A model generated the notes under the pieces. The model made no database searches and was not told the origin of the DNA. It was given only the letters and a program-made list of their open reading frames with translations. The position numbers and the translations under genes are program-made. Shown piece by piece: positions 8,587 to 16,644 of a stretch of 39,217 nt of DNA. The stretch is from Bacteroidales bacterium (GTDB taxonomy: Bacteria; Bacteroidota; Bacteroidia; Bacteroidales; UBA932): assembly GCA_004552615.1 (NCBI GenBank), contig SFNZ01000007.1:1-39217 (forward strand). Reading direction: 5' to 3'. The stretch's first letter is position 1. Every line of letters starts with the position of its first letter.

Positions 8587-9462
8587 ATGAGTAATATAGA
8601 AGACAGGATCCTGTCGTTCGTGATGAAATATTACGAAGCCGGCAGGTTTGACACGGCCAGGGCGTATGAGCGATTCTGCGGCCTGCCCGGAATGGAGACC
8701 TTGAAGACCGGTCGTGCTTCCACATTGGCATCCGGCATGAAAAGGGCGCTGGCCGGGTTGTTTTCAGCCGCGGCTGCCGTGGCGGTACTTGCTGTCGGAT
8801 TGGCTGTACATTATTACCATTGGACGGAGTACAGGGCCATTGACGTCGCCCAGACCTTCATTCTCAGGGATTCAACTTCAGTCGTCCTGGCTCCGGGAGC
8901 GGTGCTCAGGATGCAGCCTGCGAGGGATTCCCGTCTGGTCCATATTGACGGAAAAGTGTATTTCGAAGTTCACAGGGACGAGTCGGCTCCTTTCAGGGTG
9001 GATGCCGTGCCGGGACTGGTCAAGGTTCTCGGTACCGAGTTCCAGGTGGAGCGCAATGAAAGTGCCGTCAGTGTGGATGTCGTGGGAGGCAAGGTTCTCT
9101 TTTCACGTGCAGGAGGCAAAGGATCCTCGCGTTCCGGACGGGCTGTGCCGGATTTCGGGCGCCAGGTGGTCCTGACTGCCGGGATGTCAGCAGTTCTGCG
9201 CAATGATTCCGAAGGTCCGGAGATTGTCAGGAGGCGATGTCCGAATCCTGCCTCCTGGGCTTCCGGAAGATTCGTGTATGACGACGTGCCTCTCTCTGAG
9301 GTTATAGAAGAATTGTCTGAATATTTCGGGAAGAATCTGAACGTGGCCTCCGGGGAAGGCTGGCAGTGGAAGCGGATTACGGCCGTTTTCAGTGCGGATG
9401 ACCTTGAGGAGATTCTGTCCGCCATATCTTCTGCCGTCGATGTCAGCATTATTGCAGAGTAA
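8587..9462 (+). CDS. FecR-family anti-sigma factor
   Basis: This 291-residue inner membrane protein has a short cytoplasmic N-terminal part (1-52), one transmembrane segment (about 54-75), a periplasmic FecR domain (about 85-175, with LAPGAVLRMQ, KVYFEVHRDE and VLGTEFQVE), and a C-terminal DUF4974-type domain (about 230-290, with FVYDDVPLSEVIEELSEYF). In this family the periplasmic part receives the signal from the STN domain of a TonB receptor and controls an ECF sigma factor on the cytoplasmic side. The sigma gene follows. In the usual Bacteroidota order sigma comes first, then fecR, then the receptor; here the order is reversed. Confidence 0.9.
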   Translation: MSNIEDRILSFVMKYYEAGRFDTARAYERFCGLPGMETLKTGRASTLASGMKRALAGLFSAAAAVAVLAVGLAVHYYHWTEYRAIDVAQTFILRDSTSVVLAPGAVLRMQPARDSRLVHIDGKVYFEVHRDESAPFRVDAVPGLVKVLGTEFQVERNESAVSVDVVGGKVLFSRAGGKGSSRSGRAVPDFGRQVVLTAGMSAVLRNDSEGPEIVRRRCPNPASWASGRFVYDDVPLSEVIEELSEYFGKNLNVASGEGWQWKRITAVFSADDLEEILSAISSAVDVSIIAE

Positions 9463-9466
9463 TTGC

Positions 9467-9474
9467 TATATTTG
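9467..9474 (+). promoter_or_regulatory. -7 box of the ECF sigma factor gene
   Basis: TATATTTG matches TAnnTTTG and lies 4 bases after the fecR stop codon, giving a leader of about 36 bases to the ATG at 9517. No well-spaced TTTG is seen upstream. It suggests that the sigma gene can be transcribed apart from the receptor operon. Confidence 0.5.
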
Positions 9475-9516
9475 CCGGTGGCCGCGTGCAGATGATTGCA
9501 CCGCGGAACAGCCGGA

Positions 9517-10074
9517 ATGAAACAGCGATTGAGTATGAAGCAGCAGGCGATATTGATTGACAAAGACATAGAGATACTGTTCAGGATGCTTTACAGGCCG
9601 TTGTGCCTGTATGCCCTGCATTATCTCGGGAGCCCTGAACAGTCCGAGGATGCCGTCCAGGACGCGTTCCTGGCATATTGGAACCGGACTTCCAATGCAG
9701 GAGCGGCAGATTCGCCGAAGGCTTATCTCTACCGGGCTGTCAGGAATATATGCATAGACCGTCTGCGGAAGAAGTCTCCCGACAATGTGGCCCTTGACAG
9801 TATTCCTGCTGATACTGAGGCCGTTATCCCGGATGAAGAGGCTGCGGTGAGGTCTGAAGCAGAGGCGAAATTGTGGGCTGCTGTGGACCGGCTTCCCGAG
9901 CAGCGGAGGAAAATTCTGCTGATGAGCAAACGTGACGGCATGAAGTATTCGGAGATTGCCTCGGAACTCGGCATATCGGTGTTCACTGTCCGCAACCAGC
10001 TGAGCCGTGCCCTGGCGTCTCTCAGGTCCGGTACCGGTCTGCCTGTCAGGACCATCCTGCTCATGCTCTGCTGA
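9517..10074 (+). CDS. ECF RNA polymerase sigma factor (RpoE/FecI-like)
   Basis: This 185-residue protein has sigma region 2 (about 20-75, with EQSEDAVQDAFLAYWNR and a following AYLYRAVRNICIDRLRK) and sigma region 4 (about 122-172, with the helix-turn-helix YSEIASELGISVFTVRNQLS). There is no extra C-terminal domain, so it is a standard small ECF factor of the FecI/Bacteroidota type. It probably drives the receptor operon just upstream under the control of the FecR protein. The start is the ATG at 9517; a second ATG at 9535 (MKQQA) is possible. The frame extends further upstream only through a TTG at 9496. Confidence 0.92.
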   Translation: MKQRLSMKQQAILIDKDIEILFRMLYRPLCLYALHYLGSPEQSEDAVQDAFLAYWNRTSNAGAADSPKAYLYRAVRNICIDRLRKKSPDNVALDSIPADTEAVIPDEEAAVRSEAEAKLWAAVDRLPEQRRKILLMSKRDGMKYSEIASELGISVFTVRNQLSRALASLRSGTGLPVRTILLMLC

Positions 10075-10121
10075 TCATCCGGAAGAAGATTGCCGAAAAA
10101 TGAAAAAATCTTCGCAAAAAA

Positions 10122-10152
10122 TTTGCAAATTGAAATTTTATCACTACCTTTG
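10122..10152 (+). promoter_or_regulatory. Promoter of tRNA-Gly
   Basis: TTTG at 10122-10125 and TACCTTTG at 10145-10152 are separated by 19 bases, a full match to the Bacteroidota housekeeping promoter. The tRNA starts 33 bases after the -7 box. Confidence 0.85.
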
Positions 10153-10185
10153 CAATCCCGATACACCAATAACGGGTAACATAAT

Positions 10186-10261
<76 letters not shown>

Positions 10262-10265
10262 CTTC

Positions 10266-10297
10266 GATGAGGATGGCCATTCAGCCGTCCTCATTTC
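10266..10297 (+). terminator. Terminator of tRNA-Gly
   Basis: ATGAGGA pairs with TCCTCAT, extended by GGC/GCC across a wobble, and is followed by a short T run. It lies 5 bases after the tRNA. Confidence 0.6.
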
Positions 10298-10339
10298 GTA
10301 TGCCTTTATCTTGAAATTCATGATTTTGGGCATAAAGAA

Positions 10340-10371
10340 AAAGCACCTGCGGGGAAATCCGCAAGTGCTTT
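10340..10371 (-). terminator. Terminator of the tRNA-Gln/tRNA-Met transcript
   Basis: AAAGCAC-C-TGCGG pairs with CCGCA-A-GTGCTTT around the loop GGAAAT. On the minus strand it is followed by TTTCTTT, and on the plus strand TTTGATTTTT follows. It can therefore act from both sides between the convergent tRNA transcripts. Confidence 0.75.
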
Positions 10372-10380
10372 GATTTTTCG

Positions 10381-10454
10381 TAGCGGGACGCAGGATTGAA
10401 CTGCGGACCTCATGATTATGAATCATGCGCTCTAACCAGCTGAGCTATCCCGCC
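10381..10454 (-). tRNA. tRNA-Met (CAT anticodon)
   Basis: On the minus strand the acceptor stem is GGCGGGA with TCCCGCT (first pair G-U), the D stem GCTC/GAGC, the anticodon stem CATGA/TCATG with loop TTCATAA, and the T stem CGCAG/CTGCG. The anticodon is CAT. The G1-U72 pair argues against initiator tRNA, which has an unpaired first position. Elongator Met is most likely; tRNA-Ile2 with modified C34 cannot be fully excluded by sequence alone. CCA is not encoded. Confidence 0.9.
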
Positions 10455-10482
10455 ATGACTGGTCGGAGACCAGATTCTGAAG

Positions 10483-10553
10483 TTGAGATAGAAGGACTCG
10501 AACCCTCACTGACAGAGCCAGAATCTGTAGTGCTACCATTACACCATATCTCA
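10483..10553 (-). tRNA. tRNA-Gln (CTG anticodon)
   Basis: On the minus strand the acceptor stem is TGAGATA with TATCTCA, the anticodon stem ACAGA/TCTGT with loop TTCTGGC, and the T stem GAGGG/CCTTC around TTCGAGT. The anticodon is CTG, reading CAG. A U1-A72 first pair is typical of glutamine tRNAs. It is the first gene of a two-tRNA transcript with tRNA-Met, 28 bases apart. Confidence 0.93.
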
Positions 10554-10582
10554 ATGACTCCCAATTTTTCCAAATGGGATTG

Positions 10583-10613
10583 CAAAGGTACAATATTTTT
10601 CCAAAATCCCAAA
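10583..10613 (-). promoter_or_regulatory. Promoter of the tRNA-Gln/tRNA-Met transcript
   Basis: On the minus strand TTTG (10613-10610) and TACCTTTG (10590-10583) are 19 bases apart. The -7 box has the same sequence as that of the facing tRNA-Gly promoter. Confidence 0.85.
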
Positions 10614-10645
10614 AAAATATGAAAAAATATTGATGCTATTGAAAC

Positions 10646-11128
10646 TTATCTCCAGACAATCGCCGTTGCCCATACCTCGCAGCCCTCGTTACGTCCGACG
10701 AAACCCAGCCCTTCGGCGGTGGTCGCCTTGATCGAGACGCAGTCCGTGCCGACTCCGAGAATCCCGGACAGCACATCCCGCATCTCCGGGATGTATTTCC
10801 CTATCTTGGGTCTCTGCAGTGCGATGGTTATATCGATATTGCCGACGGCATATCCTTTTTCCCGGACCATCGACACCACCCTGGCGAGGAGTTTCTTGCT
10901 GTCCACACCTTTCCATTCGTCCGAATTGTCAGGGAAATGATGCCCGATATCCCAGAGCGCAAGACATCCCAAAAGCGCATCGCACAGCGCATGTATCGCA
11001 ACATCCCCGTCGGAATGAGCCACGAACCCGCTGTCCGAGGCGATCCGCACTCCTCCGAGCCACATCGGCAGTCCTTCCGCAATCTGATGCACATCGTATC
11101 CGTTGCCGATTTTCACCGGACATCCCAT
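10646..11128 (-). CDS. ispF: 2-C-methyl-D-erythritol 2,4-cyclodiphosphate synthase
   Basis: IspF makes the cyclic diphosphate intermediate of the MEP isoprenoid pathway, with release of CMP. Metal ligands are visible as Asp12 and His14 (GYDVHQ) and His46 (HSDGDVAIH). Further family motifs are DIGHHFPD and the C-terminal KATTAEGLGFVGRNEG. With the ATG at 11128 the protein has 160 residues, the usual size; an ATG at 11152 would add eight. The gene stands alone on the minus strand, divergent from the mutL cluster. Confidence 0.95.
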   Translation of the reverse strand: MGCPVKIGNGYDVHQIAEGLPMWLGGVRIASDSGFVAHSDGDVAIHALCDALLGCLALWDIGHHFPDNSDEWKGVDSKKLLARVVSMVREKGYAVGNIDITIALQRPKIGKYIPEMRDVLSGILGVGTDCVSIKATTAEGLGFVGRNEGCEVWATAIVWR

Positions 11129-11203
11129 GGATAATCTATTTTCTTCCAACATATTATAAATCAATGCTATATAATGACATATAACGAAAATACGGAACTC
11201 TTC

Positions 11204-11233
11204 CAAAGCTATATCCCGCATCCCTTTCGCAAA
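11204..11233 (-). promoter_or_regulatory. Promoter of ispF
   Basis: On the minus strand TTTG (11233-11230) and TAGCTTTG (11211-11204) are 18 bases apart. The leader to the ATG at 11128 is about 70 bases. Confidence 0.75.
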
Positions 11234-11249
11234 GTAAAGAAAAAAATAC

Positions 11250-11271
11250 TAAATTTGCTTGGATAAATTTG
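11250..11271 (+). promoter_or_regulatory. -7 boxes of the mutL cluster promoter
   Basis: TAAATTTG occurs twice, at 11250-11257 and 11264-11271. The first fits the gene start at 11279 with a leader of about 15 bases. A well-placed -33 element is not clear. The region is back to back with the ispF promoter. Confidence 0.5.
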
Positions 11272-11278
11272 TACAGAT

Positions 11279-11572
11279 ATGGCTTCATTTGGATGGTTCG
11301 GCGAAAACGAGCACAGAGTGTTCAACTACAAGCCGATATATTTTGACCCGGAGAAAGAGGAACTCAAGCGCCGCTTCGGCAAGGTGGACGGTTCACTCGA
11401 AGGCAAGGATACTCCGTATGTTCCCGGTTCGTATCTGCAGGGAGCGTTTAGGGACGGCAACTACAGCCGGAAGAAAGGCACTACCAAGGCCCAGAGGTTC
11501 ATCGGCATAATCGGACTTCTGCTCCTCGTGGTTGCAATGATATACATCACCAAGTTCTATTCCCTCCTGTAG
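11279..11572 (+). CDS. Small protein with a C-terminal membrane anchor, unknown function
   Basis: This 97-residue protein has a soluble, charged N-terminal part (1-70, with NYKPIYFDPEKEELKRRFG) and one transmembrane helix near the C-terminus (about 73-92). It has no signal peptide, so it is likely tail-anchored with the N-terminus in the cytoplasm. Its stop codon is one base before the mutL start, so the two are translated from one transcript. I recall proteins of this shape next to mutL in other Bacteroidales but know no function for them. Confidence 0.8.
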   Translation: MASFGWFGENEHRVFNYKPIYFDPEKEELKRRFGKVDGSLEGKDTPYVPGSYLQGAFRDGNYSRKKGTTKAQRFIGIIGLLLLVVAMIYITKFYSLL

Positions 11573-11573
11573 T

Positions 11574-13442
11574 ATGGATATCAGGATTTTACCCGGCAAC
11601 ATAGCCAACATGATCGCGGCTGGCGAGGTCGTACAGAGACCTTCCTCCGTGGTCAAGGAGTTGATGGAGAATGCTGTGGACGCGGGAGCCGGACAGGTGA
11701 CCGTGGTGCTGGCCGATGCCGGGAGAACATTGATACAGGTTATCGACAACGGGTGTGGCATGACCCCTGACGAGGCCGTGCTCTGCTTCGAGAGGCATGC
11801 CACGTCCAAGATAGCCACGGCAGAGGACTTGCAGGACATCACCACATTCGGATTCCGTGGAGAGGCCCTGGCATCCATCGCGGCTGTGGCCGAGGTGACA
11901 TTGAAGACGAGAAAGGCCGGGGAGGAAGTGGGCTGCAAGGTGGAATTCGCGGATTCCCGCCATTTGTCCACGGAAGAAATATCCACGCCGGAAGGTTCGA
12001 ATTTCGCGGTCAGGAACCTTTTCTACAATGTACCGGCCCGGAGGAAATTCCTCAAGTCCGACAACGTGGAGTTCAAGCATGTTGTGGAAGAGTTCACCAG
12101 GGTTGCCCTGACGAGGCCTGAAACCGGCTTCACCCTGATTCACAACAACAAGGAGATATATGTTCTCAAGCCGGCCAAGTCATTGAAATACAGGATACAG
12201 GACCTTCTAGGAAATACCGTGTCGAGCCAGGTGGTGGATGTCACGGCCGAGACATCCGTGGTCCGTGTCACGGGCTATGTCGGCAGGCCGGACCAGGCCC
12301 GCAAGACGCTCGGGAACCAGTTCTTCTTCGTCAACGGGAGATATTTCCGGAGCCCGTATTTCCACAAGGCCGTGATGAGCGCCTACGAGAATATGCTTCC
12401 GCAGGGGGCGACGCCTTCGTATTTCCTTTACCTTGAGGTGGATCCGCATTCGATAGACGTCAATATCCATCCTACCAAGACCGAAATAAAATTCGAGGAT
12501 GACACGGTCATCTTCCAGGTGATATACGCCTGCCTGAAGGAGGCGCTCGGGCGCAATTCCTTCGGGGCCAGCATAGATTTCGACAGGGCAGATATGCCTG
12601 AGCTTCCGGCATTCAGCAGCGATTTCAGCAAATTCAGGCCTGAGACCGAGCGCCCTGACATCAGCATTGACCCGGATTACAATCCCTTCGATCCGCAACC
12701 GGCTCCGGATTTTCTTATTCCTTCAGGCACGGAGTCAGGCACATCCGGACAGCCATCAGGTGTATCCGGCCAGGGCCAGGTAAACCGGGGACCCGGCATG
12801 CCGCTTCAGGGAACCGGACGATATGTGGACAAGCGGGATGACTATGGCAAGTTGTTCGAGGACAAGGTATTGTCCCGTCCTCCTGTGGTGCCTGTAGGGA
12901 AGAAATACGTAGTGACCCCGGTGAAGGACGGGCTGATGCTCGTGAATGTCCGGCGGGCCGTGGAGAGGATTCTCTATGACCGTTTCCTGAAGGCTCTGGC
13001 CGGAGGTGAACATGTCACCCAGACGGCTCTCTTCCCGATTCAGGTGGCAGTGGGGGTGGACAACAGGCTGGTGTTCGACGAGCACGCCGGGATGCTCAGG
13101 AGCCTGGGATTCGACATCTCCCCGTTCGGCAATGACACGATAGTGGTCAACGGGATGCCCGAAGGGTTCAATGTGGACCAGAGAAGCGTGGAGGCGGCCA
13201 TGGCCGACGTCCTGATAATATTGACGGAGAACCATGCGGCCCTCCCGGAAATGATGGAGGCTTCGATGGCAGCCAGATTTGCCCGCATAGGTGCCGCGGA
13301 ATACAGGGGCGTGGAGTCGCCGGCGGAGGCGGAAAGGCTATTGGACACTATTCTGTCATGCTCCAATCCGGAGTTCACGGCTTCCGGGCACAGGATAATG
13401 ACGGTCCTCTCCCCGGACGGGATAGACAAATTATTCAATTGA
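11574..13442 (+). CDS. mutL: DNA mismatch repair protein MutL
   Basis: This 622-residue protein carries the GHKL ATPase motifs of MutL: ELMENAVDAGA (about 29-39), DNGCGM (58-63) and FGFRGEAL (about 91-98). A Pro/Gly/Ser-rich linker (about 380-425) leads to the C-terminal dimerisation domain. MutL couples MutS mismatch recognition to downstream strand processing. In many bacteria without MutH the C-terminal domain is an endonuclease with DQHAxxExxxxE. The equivalent stretch here reads NVRRAVERILYD (458-469), so the key Asp and His are missing. The protein is therefore probably not a nuclease. It is the second gene of a long cluster; the rhomboid gene follows after 15 bases. Confidence 0.95.
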   Translation: MDIRILPGNIANMIAAGEVVQRPSSVVKELMENAVDAGAGQVTVVLADAGRTLIQVIDNGCGMTPDEAVLCFERHATSKIATAEDLQDITTFGFRGEALASIAAVAEVTLKTRKAGEEVGCKVEFADSRHLSTEEISTPEGSNFAVRNLFYNVPARRKFLKSDNVEFKHVVEEFTRVALTRPETGFTLIHNNKEIYVLKPAKSLKYRIQDLLGNTVSSQVVDVTAETSVVRVTGYVGRPDQARKTLGNQFFFVNGRYFRSPYFHKAVMSAYENMLPQGATPSYFLYLEVDPHSIDVNIHPTKTEIKFEDDTVIFQVIYACLKEALGRNSFGASIDFDRADMPELPAFSSDFSKFRPETERPDISIDPDYNPFDPQPAPDFLIPSGTESGTSGQPSGVSGQGQVNRGPGMPLQGTGRYVDKRDDYGKLFEDKVLSRPPVVPVGKKYVVTPVKDGLMLVNVRRAVERILYDRFLKALAGGEHVTQTALFPIQVAVGVDNRLVFDEHAGMLRSLGFDISPFGNDTIVVNGMPEGFNVDQRSVEAAMADVLIILTENHAALPEMMEASMAARFARIGAAEYRGVESPAEAERLLDTILSCSNPEFTASGHRIMTVLSPDGIDKLFN

Positions 13443-13457
13443 AAATGAAAAGTCAAG

Positions 13458-14150
13458 ATGGGATATTATTACAACGATAACGGATCCTATGGCAGGGGAG
13501 GGGGCTTCCTCTCATCAATACCTCCTGTCACCAAGAATATTCTGGCAATCAACGTGTTGCTGTTCATCGCGATGCTCATCAACGAGCAGTTCATGGTGCA
13601 ATATTTCGCGATGTTCTACCCGGCATCACCGTTCTTCAGGCCGTGGCAGGTCATCACGCACATGTTCATGCACGGGGGATTCTGGCACATATTCTTCAAT
13701 ATGTACACCCTCTTCATATTCGGTACTGTGCTTGAACGCAGCCTCGGGTCACGCAAATTCCTGATATTCTATTTCGTGACCGGACTCGGAGCCGTGGCCC
13801 TGCATACCGGAGTGGAATGGCTTCAGGCCGTTTCATATCTTTCTGCGGGGACTCCTGCGGCAGCCGCTGCTTACCAGCGCCTTCTCTACACCCCGACACT
13901 CGGTGCTTCCGGAGCCATCTACGGCGTGCTGATAGGCTATGCAATGTTGTATCCGGATTCCATACTGACGTTGATATTCCCTCCTATATCCTTGAAAGCC
14001 AAATGGTTCGTGCTGATATTCGCGGCTATAGAATTGCTGACCGGTGTCACCGGGACCAATGACGGTGTGGCGCACTTCGCCCATCTCGGCGGAATGCTCT
14101 TCGGCTGGCTCCTGATAAGATGGTGGAGAAAACGGGGCAAACTGTATTGA
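13458..14150 (+). CDS. Rhomboid-family intramembrane serine protease
   Basis: This 230-residue polytopic membrane protein has about six transmembrane helices. The nucleophile motif is GASGAIYG (Ser151) and the catalytic His209 lies in AHLGGMLFG. The L1-loop family motif is present as HMFMHGGFWHIFFNMYTL (about 67-84). Rhomboids cut membrane-anchored proteins inside the bilayer; the substrate here is unknown. A Gly/Tyr/Asn-rich N-terminal tail (about 1-16) is cytoplasmic. The start ATG is 15 bases after mutL. Confidence 0.93.
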   Translation: MGYYYNDNGSYGRGGGFLSSIPPVTKNILAINVLLFIAMLINEQFMVQYFAMFYPASPFFRPWQVITHMFMHGGFWHIFFNMYTLFIFGTVLERSLGSRKFLIFYFVTGLGAVALHTGVEWLQAVSYLSAGTPAAAAAYQRLLYTPTLGASGAIYGVLIGYAMLYPDSILTLIFPPISLKAKWFVLIFAAIELLTGVTGTNDGVAHFAHLGGMLFGWLLIRWWRKRGKLY

Positions 14151-14157
14151 CATTACC

Positions 14158-15246
14158 ATGGCTGGCAGACGCAACAGGAAACATAACGTGTTCTTCGGAA
14201 TCACGGCGCGGACATTGATGACGATATCCGCCGCCCTGCTGCTGCTCAGCTATCTCGCCGTATATGTCAATCCGGCAAAAGCCTGGTACATGACCATTAT
14301 CGGCCTGCTCTATGCCCCTTTGCTGGCGGTCAATTCGCTGCTTTTCGTATGGGCACTGATCAGGCGTTCCAGGGCTGTCATGATTCCTCTCGTGGCATTG
14401 CTCCCGTCTGTGTTCATTGCAGGGAAGTATTTCCATCTGGGCCGTGAAGTCCCTGAGAATCCGGATGGCCTCAAGATAATATCCTACAATGTGGGACGTT
14501 TCGCCCTTAATCAGTCCGGGGACTATTCCTCATGGGAGGAGTGCTGTGATTCCCTGATGGCCTTCCTGAAGTCAAGGGATGCGGACATCATCTGCCTGCA
14601 GGAATTCTATGCGGACAATACCGCCAAGATGCGCAAATATCTGTCTTCCAAGATGAAAGGATATCATCTGAGCTATTATGTCCATGAGAATTCATACTCC
14701 TGCACAGGCAATGTCACTCTCAGCCGTTTTCCTGCATTGAACAAGGGGAAACTCGATTTCGAGCAAAGCGCGAATCTGGCCCTGTATTCCGACTACAATA
14801 TCGGCGGAAAAGTGTTCAGGGTGTACAACTGCCATTTCCAGAGCTACAACATTTCCCTCTCCCATCTGGCCCAGTCGATGGAGGATGATTACAGGAAAAC
14901 CGTGCGCGAGACCGAGGAGAAGATGAAGCGTTCCATCATCAGGCGGCCTGTCCAGGTGGACCAGGTGATGGACAACATAGAGAGCTGCACGGAGGAGGCC
15001 ATTGTGACCGGAGACTTCAACGACACTCCGATGTCCTACACCTATTACCGTCTGAGCCGGCGGAGGAAGGACTCGTTCGAGGAAGCGGGCAGCTGGAGCG
15101 GTGCCACGTTCTCACGCCTGAGGCCTTTCCTCAGGATAGATTACGTCCTGTTCCCGAAGAGGTATGACGCATTGACGCATACCGTCCACCACGTAGGTTA
15201 TTCGGACCATTACCCTATAGAAACAGTATTGAACATAGATAAATGA
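14158..15246 (+). CDS. Membrane-anchored endonuclease/exonuclease/phosphatase family protein
   Basis: The protein has 362 residues. Three transmembrane helices fill the N-terminus (about 18-37, 43-67, 73-89), followed by an EEP catalytic domain facing the periplasm or outside. EEP motifs are IISYNVGRF (Asn), CLQEFY (Glu), TGDFNDTP (Asp, Asn) and the C-terminal YSDHYPIE (Asp-His). The family includes nucleases and sugar or lipid phosphodiesterases, so the substrate cannot be stated. Its stop overlaps the next start in ATGA, showing translational coupling. Confidence 0.88.
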   Translation: MAGRRNRKHNVFFGITARTLMTISAALLLLSYLAVYVNPAKAWYMTIIGLLYAPLLAVNSLLFVWALIRRSRAVMIPLVALLPSVFIAGKYFHLGREVPENPDGLKIISYNVGRFALNQSGDYSSWEECCDSLMAFLKSRDADIICLQEFYADNTAKMRKYLSSKMKGYHLSYYVHENSYSCTGNVTLSRFPALNKGKLDFEQSANLALYSDYNIGGKVFRVYNCHFQSYNISLSHLAQSMEDDYRKTVRETEEKMKRSIIRRPVQVDQVMDNIESCTEEAIVTGDFNDTPMSYTYYRLSRRRKDSFEEAGSWSGATFSRLRPFLRIDYVLFPKRYDALTHTVHHVGYSDHYPIETVLNIDK

Positions 15247-15878
15247 CGATGGAAAAGACAATAAAGAACCCCGATATCATCAACGAAGCATTGGAGGTGC
15301 TGAGGAAAGGAGGAGTGATACTCTATCCGACAGACACAATCTGGGGTATCGGATGCGATGCCACCAATCCGGAGGCCGTGTCGAGAATATACGATATCAA
15401 GCGCCGGTCCGACAGCAAGGCGCTCGTGCTTCTGGCGAGCGACATGGATATGGTATGCCGTTATGTGAAGGAAATTCCGGACGCCGCAGTCCAGCTCGTG
15501 GAGGTGAACGACCGCCCGATGACCGTGATCTATCCCGGGGCAATCTGCGGCAATCCTCCTGAGCCGGGCTGCAAACCAGTGGCTGACAGGCATTTCCTCG
15601 CATATAACGTAGTGGCATCAGATGGCTCGGTGGGCATCAGGGTGCCGGATATGGAATTCTGCAGGAATCTGATATTCAAGCTCGGACGTCCGATTGTATC
15701 CACTTCGGCCAATATTTCAGGAGAGGCCGCACCTGCGAAATTCACTGAAATCCCGGAGACGATAAAGGAGGCGGTGGACTATATTGTCAAGCCGTCCTTG
15801 GAAAAAGGCTCCACGGGGCTGGCATCGCAGATCATCAAGGTCGGTCTCCGCGGAGAAATCGAGATAATCAGGGGATAG
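15243..15878 (+). CDS. Sua5/YciO/YrdC-family threonylcarbamoyl-AMP synthase
   Basis: This 211-residue protein has the YrdC fold signature: GGVILYPTDTIWGIGCD (about 23-39), KRRSDSKALVLL (about 57-68) and the later GSVGIRVPD and IVSTSANISGE. Enzymes of this family make threonylcarbamoyl-AMP for the t6A37 modification of tRNAs that read ANN codons. It lacks the extra C-terminal Sua5 domain. A paralogue without this activity (YciO) is an alternative. The start ATG overlaps the previous stop; a second ATG lies two codons on (15249). Confidence 0.9.
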   Translation: MTMEKTIKNPDIINEALEVLRKGGVILYPTDTIWGIGCDATNPEAVSRIYDIKRRSDSKALVLLASDMDMVCRYVKEIPDAAVQLVEVNDRPMTVIYPGAICGNPPEPGCKPVADRHFLAYNVVASDGSVGIRVPDMEFCRNLIFKLGRPIVSTSANISGEAAPAKFTEIPETIKEAVDYIVKPSLEKGSTGLASQIIKVGLRGEIEIIRG

Positions 15879-15881
15879 CAT

Positions 15882-16640
15882 ATGGAAATTTTCTGGACGG
15901 ACAATATCGAAGGGTCTCTCTGTACCCTCGGACCTGAGGAGTCGGCCCATTGCGTGCGTGTCCTGCGTCACCGTGCGGGTGACAGTATCTGCGTGATAGA
16001 CGGAGCTGGGACCATGTACAGATGCACGTTGGTGTCGGATTCCCCGAAGGGAGCCGTGGCGAGGATTGACTCGTCCGAGCCTGGCTGGGGTTCGCATCCG
16101 TACAGGCTAACGATGGCGGTATGCCCGACCAAGAACATTGACCGTTACGAATGGTTTGCGGAGAAGGCGGTGGAGATAGGCGTGGACAGAATCGTACCCG
16201 TGATAGGGGACCGTTCAGAACGGAAGGTGCTCAAGACCGAAAGACTCCGCAAGATCCTGCTTTCAGCTGCGAAACAGTCCCTGAAGGCTTCCGTGCCGGA
16301 ATTGTCCGAACCGGTGTCAGTGAGGGAATTCATAGCCGGGACAGAAGGCTCGCAGGCCTTGAAACTCATGGCATATTGCTTTGAGGATGAGGCACATCCG
16401 AGGATTTCCATAATGGAGGCCCTGGCTGGTTTCACGGACGAATGCATAGTTCTCGTCGGCCCGGAAGGGGATTTCTCCCCGGAAGAAGCATCCATTGCCA
16501 TGGAAGCGGGCTATCGTCCGGTACATCTCGGCGGTTCGAGGCTGAGGACGGAGACAGCTGCGCTTGCCTCAGTGTTCTCGGTCTACTGCAGCCGCATGGC
16601 GGACGGCAATACTTATGAATCTGAACAAGTAAAATTCTGA
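15882..16640 (+). CDS. rsmE: 16S rRNA m3U1498 methyltransferase
   Basis: RsmE methylates N3 of U1498 in 16S rRNA within the 30S subunit. The protein has 252 residues, the normal length. The N-terminal PUA-like domain (about 1-70) is followed by a SPOUT knot domain, with the typical LVGPEGDFSPEEA (about 188-200) and LGGSRLRTETAALA (about 213-226) forming the AdoMet site. It starts 3 bases after the YrdC gene, grouping two RNA-modification enzymes. Confidence 0.94.
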   Translation: MEIFWTDNIEGSLCTLGPEESAHCVRVLRHRAGDSICVIDGAGTMYRCTLVSDSPKGAVARIDSSEPGWGSHPYRLTMAVCPTKNIDRYEWFAEKAVEIGVDRIVPVIGDRSERKVLKTERLRKILLSAAKQSLKASVPELSEPVSVREFIAGTEGSQALKLMAYCFEDEAHPRISIMEALAGFTDECIVLVGPEGDFSPEEASIAMEAGYRPVHLGGSRLRTETAALASVFSVYCSRMADGNTYESEQVKF

Positions 16641-16644
16641 TACT

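Noticed and set aside
10085..10130. A/T-rich hairpins after the sigma factor gene (GAAGATT/AATCTTC and GCAAA/TTTGC)
   Set aside because: The loop is long, the stems are weak and there is no clean T run. The second hairpin overlaps the tRNA-Gly -33 element, so I do not call a terminator.
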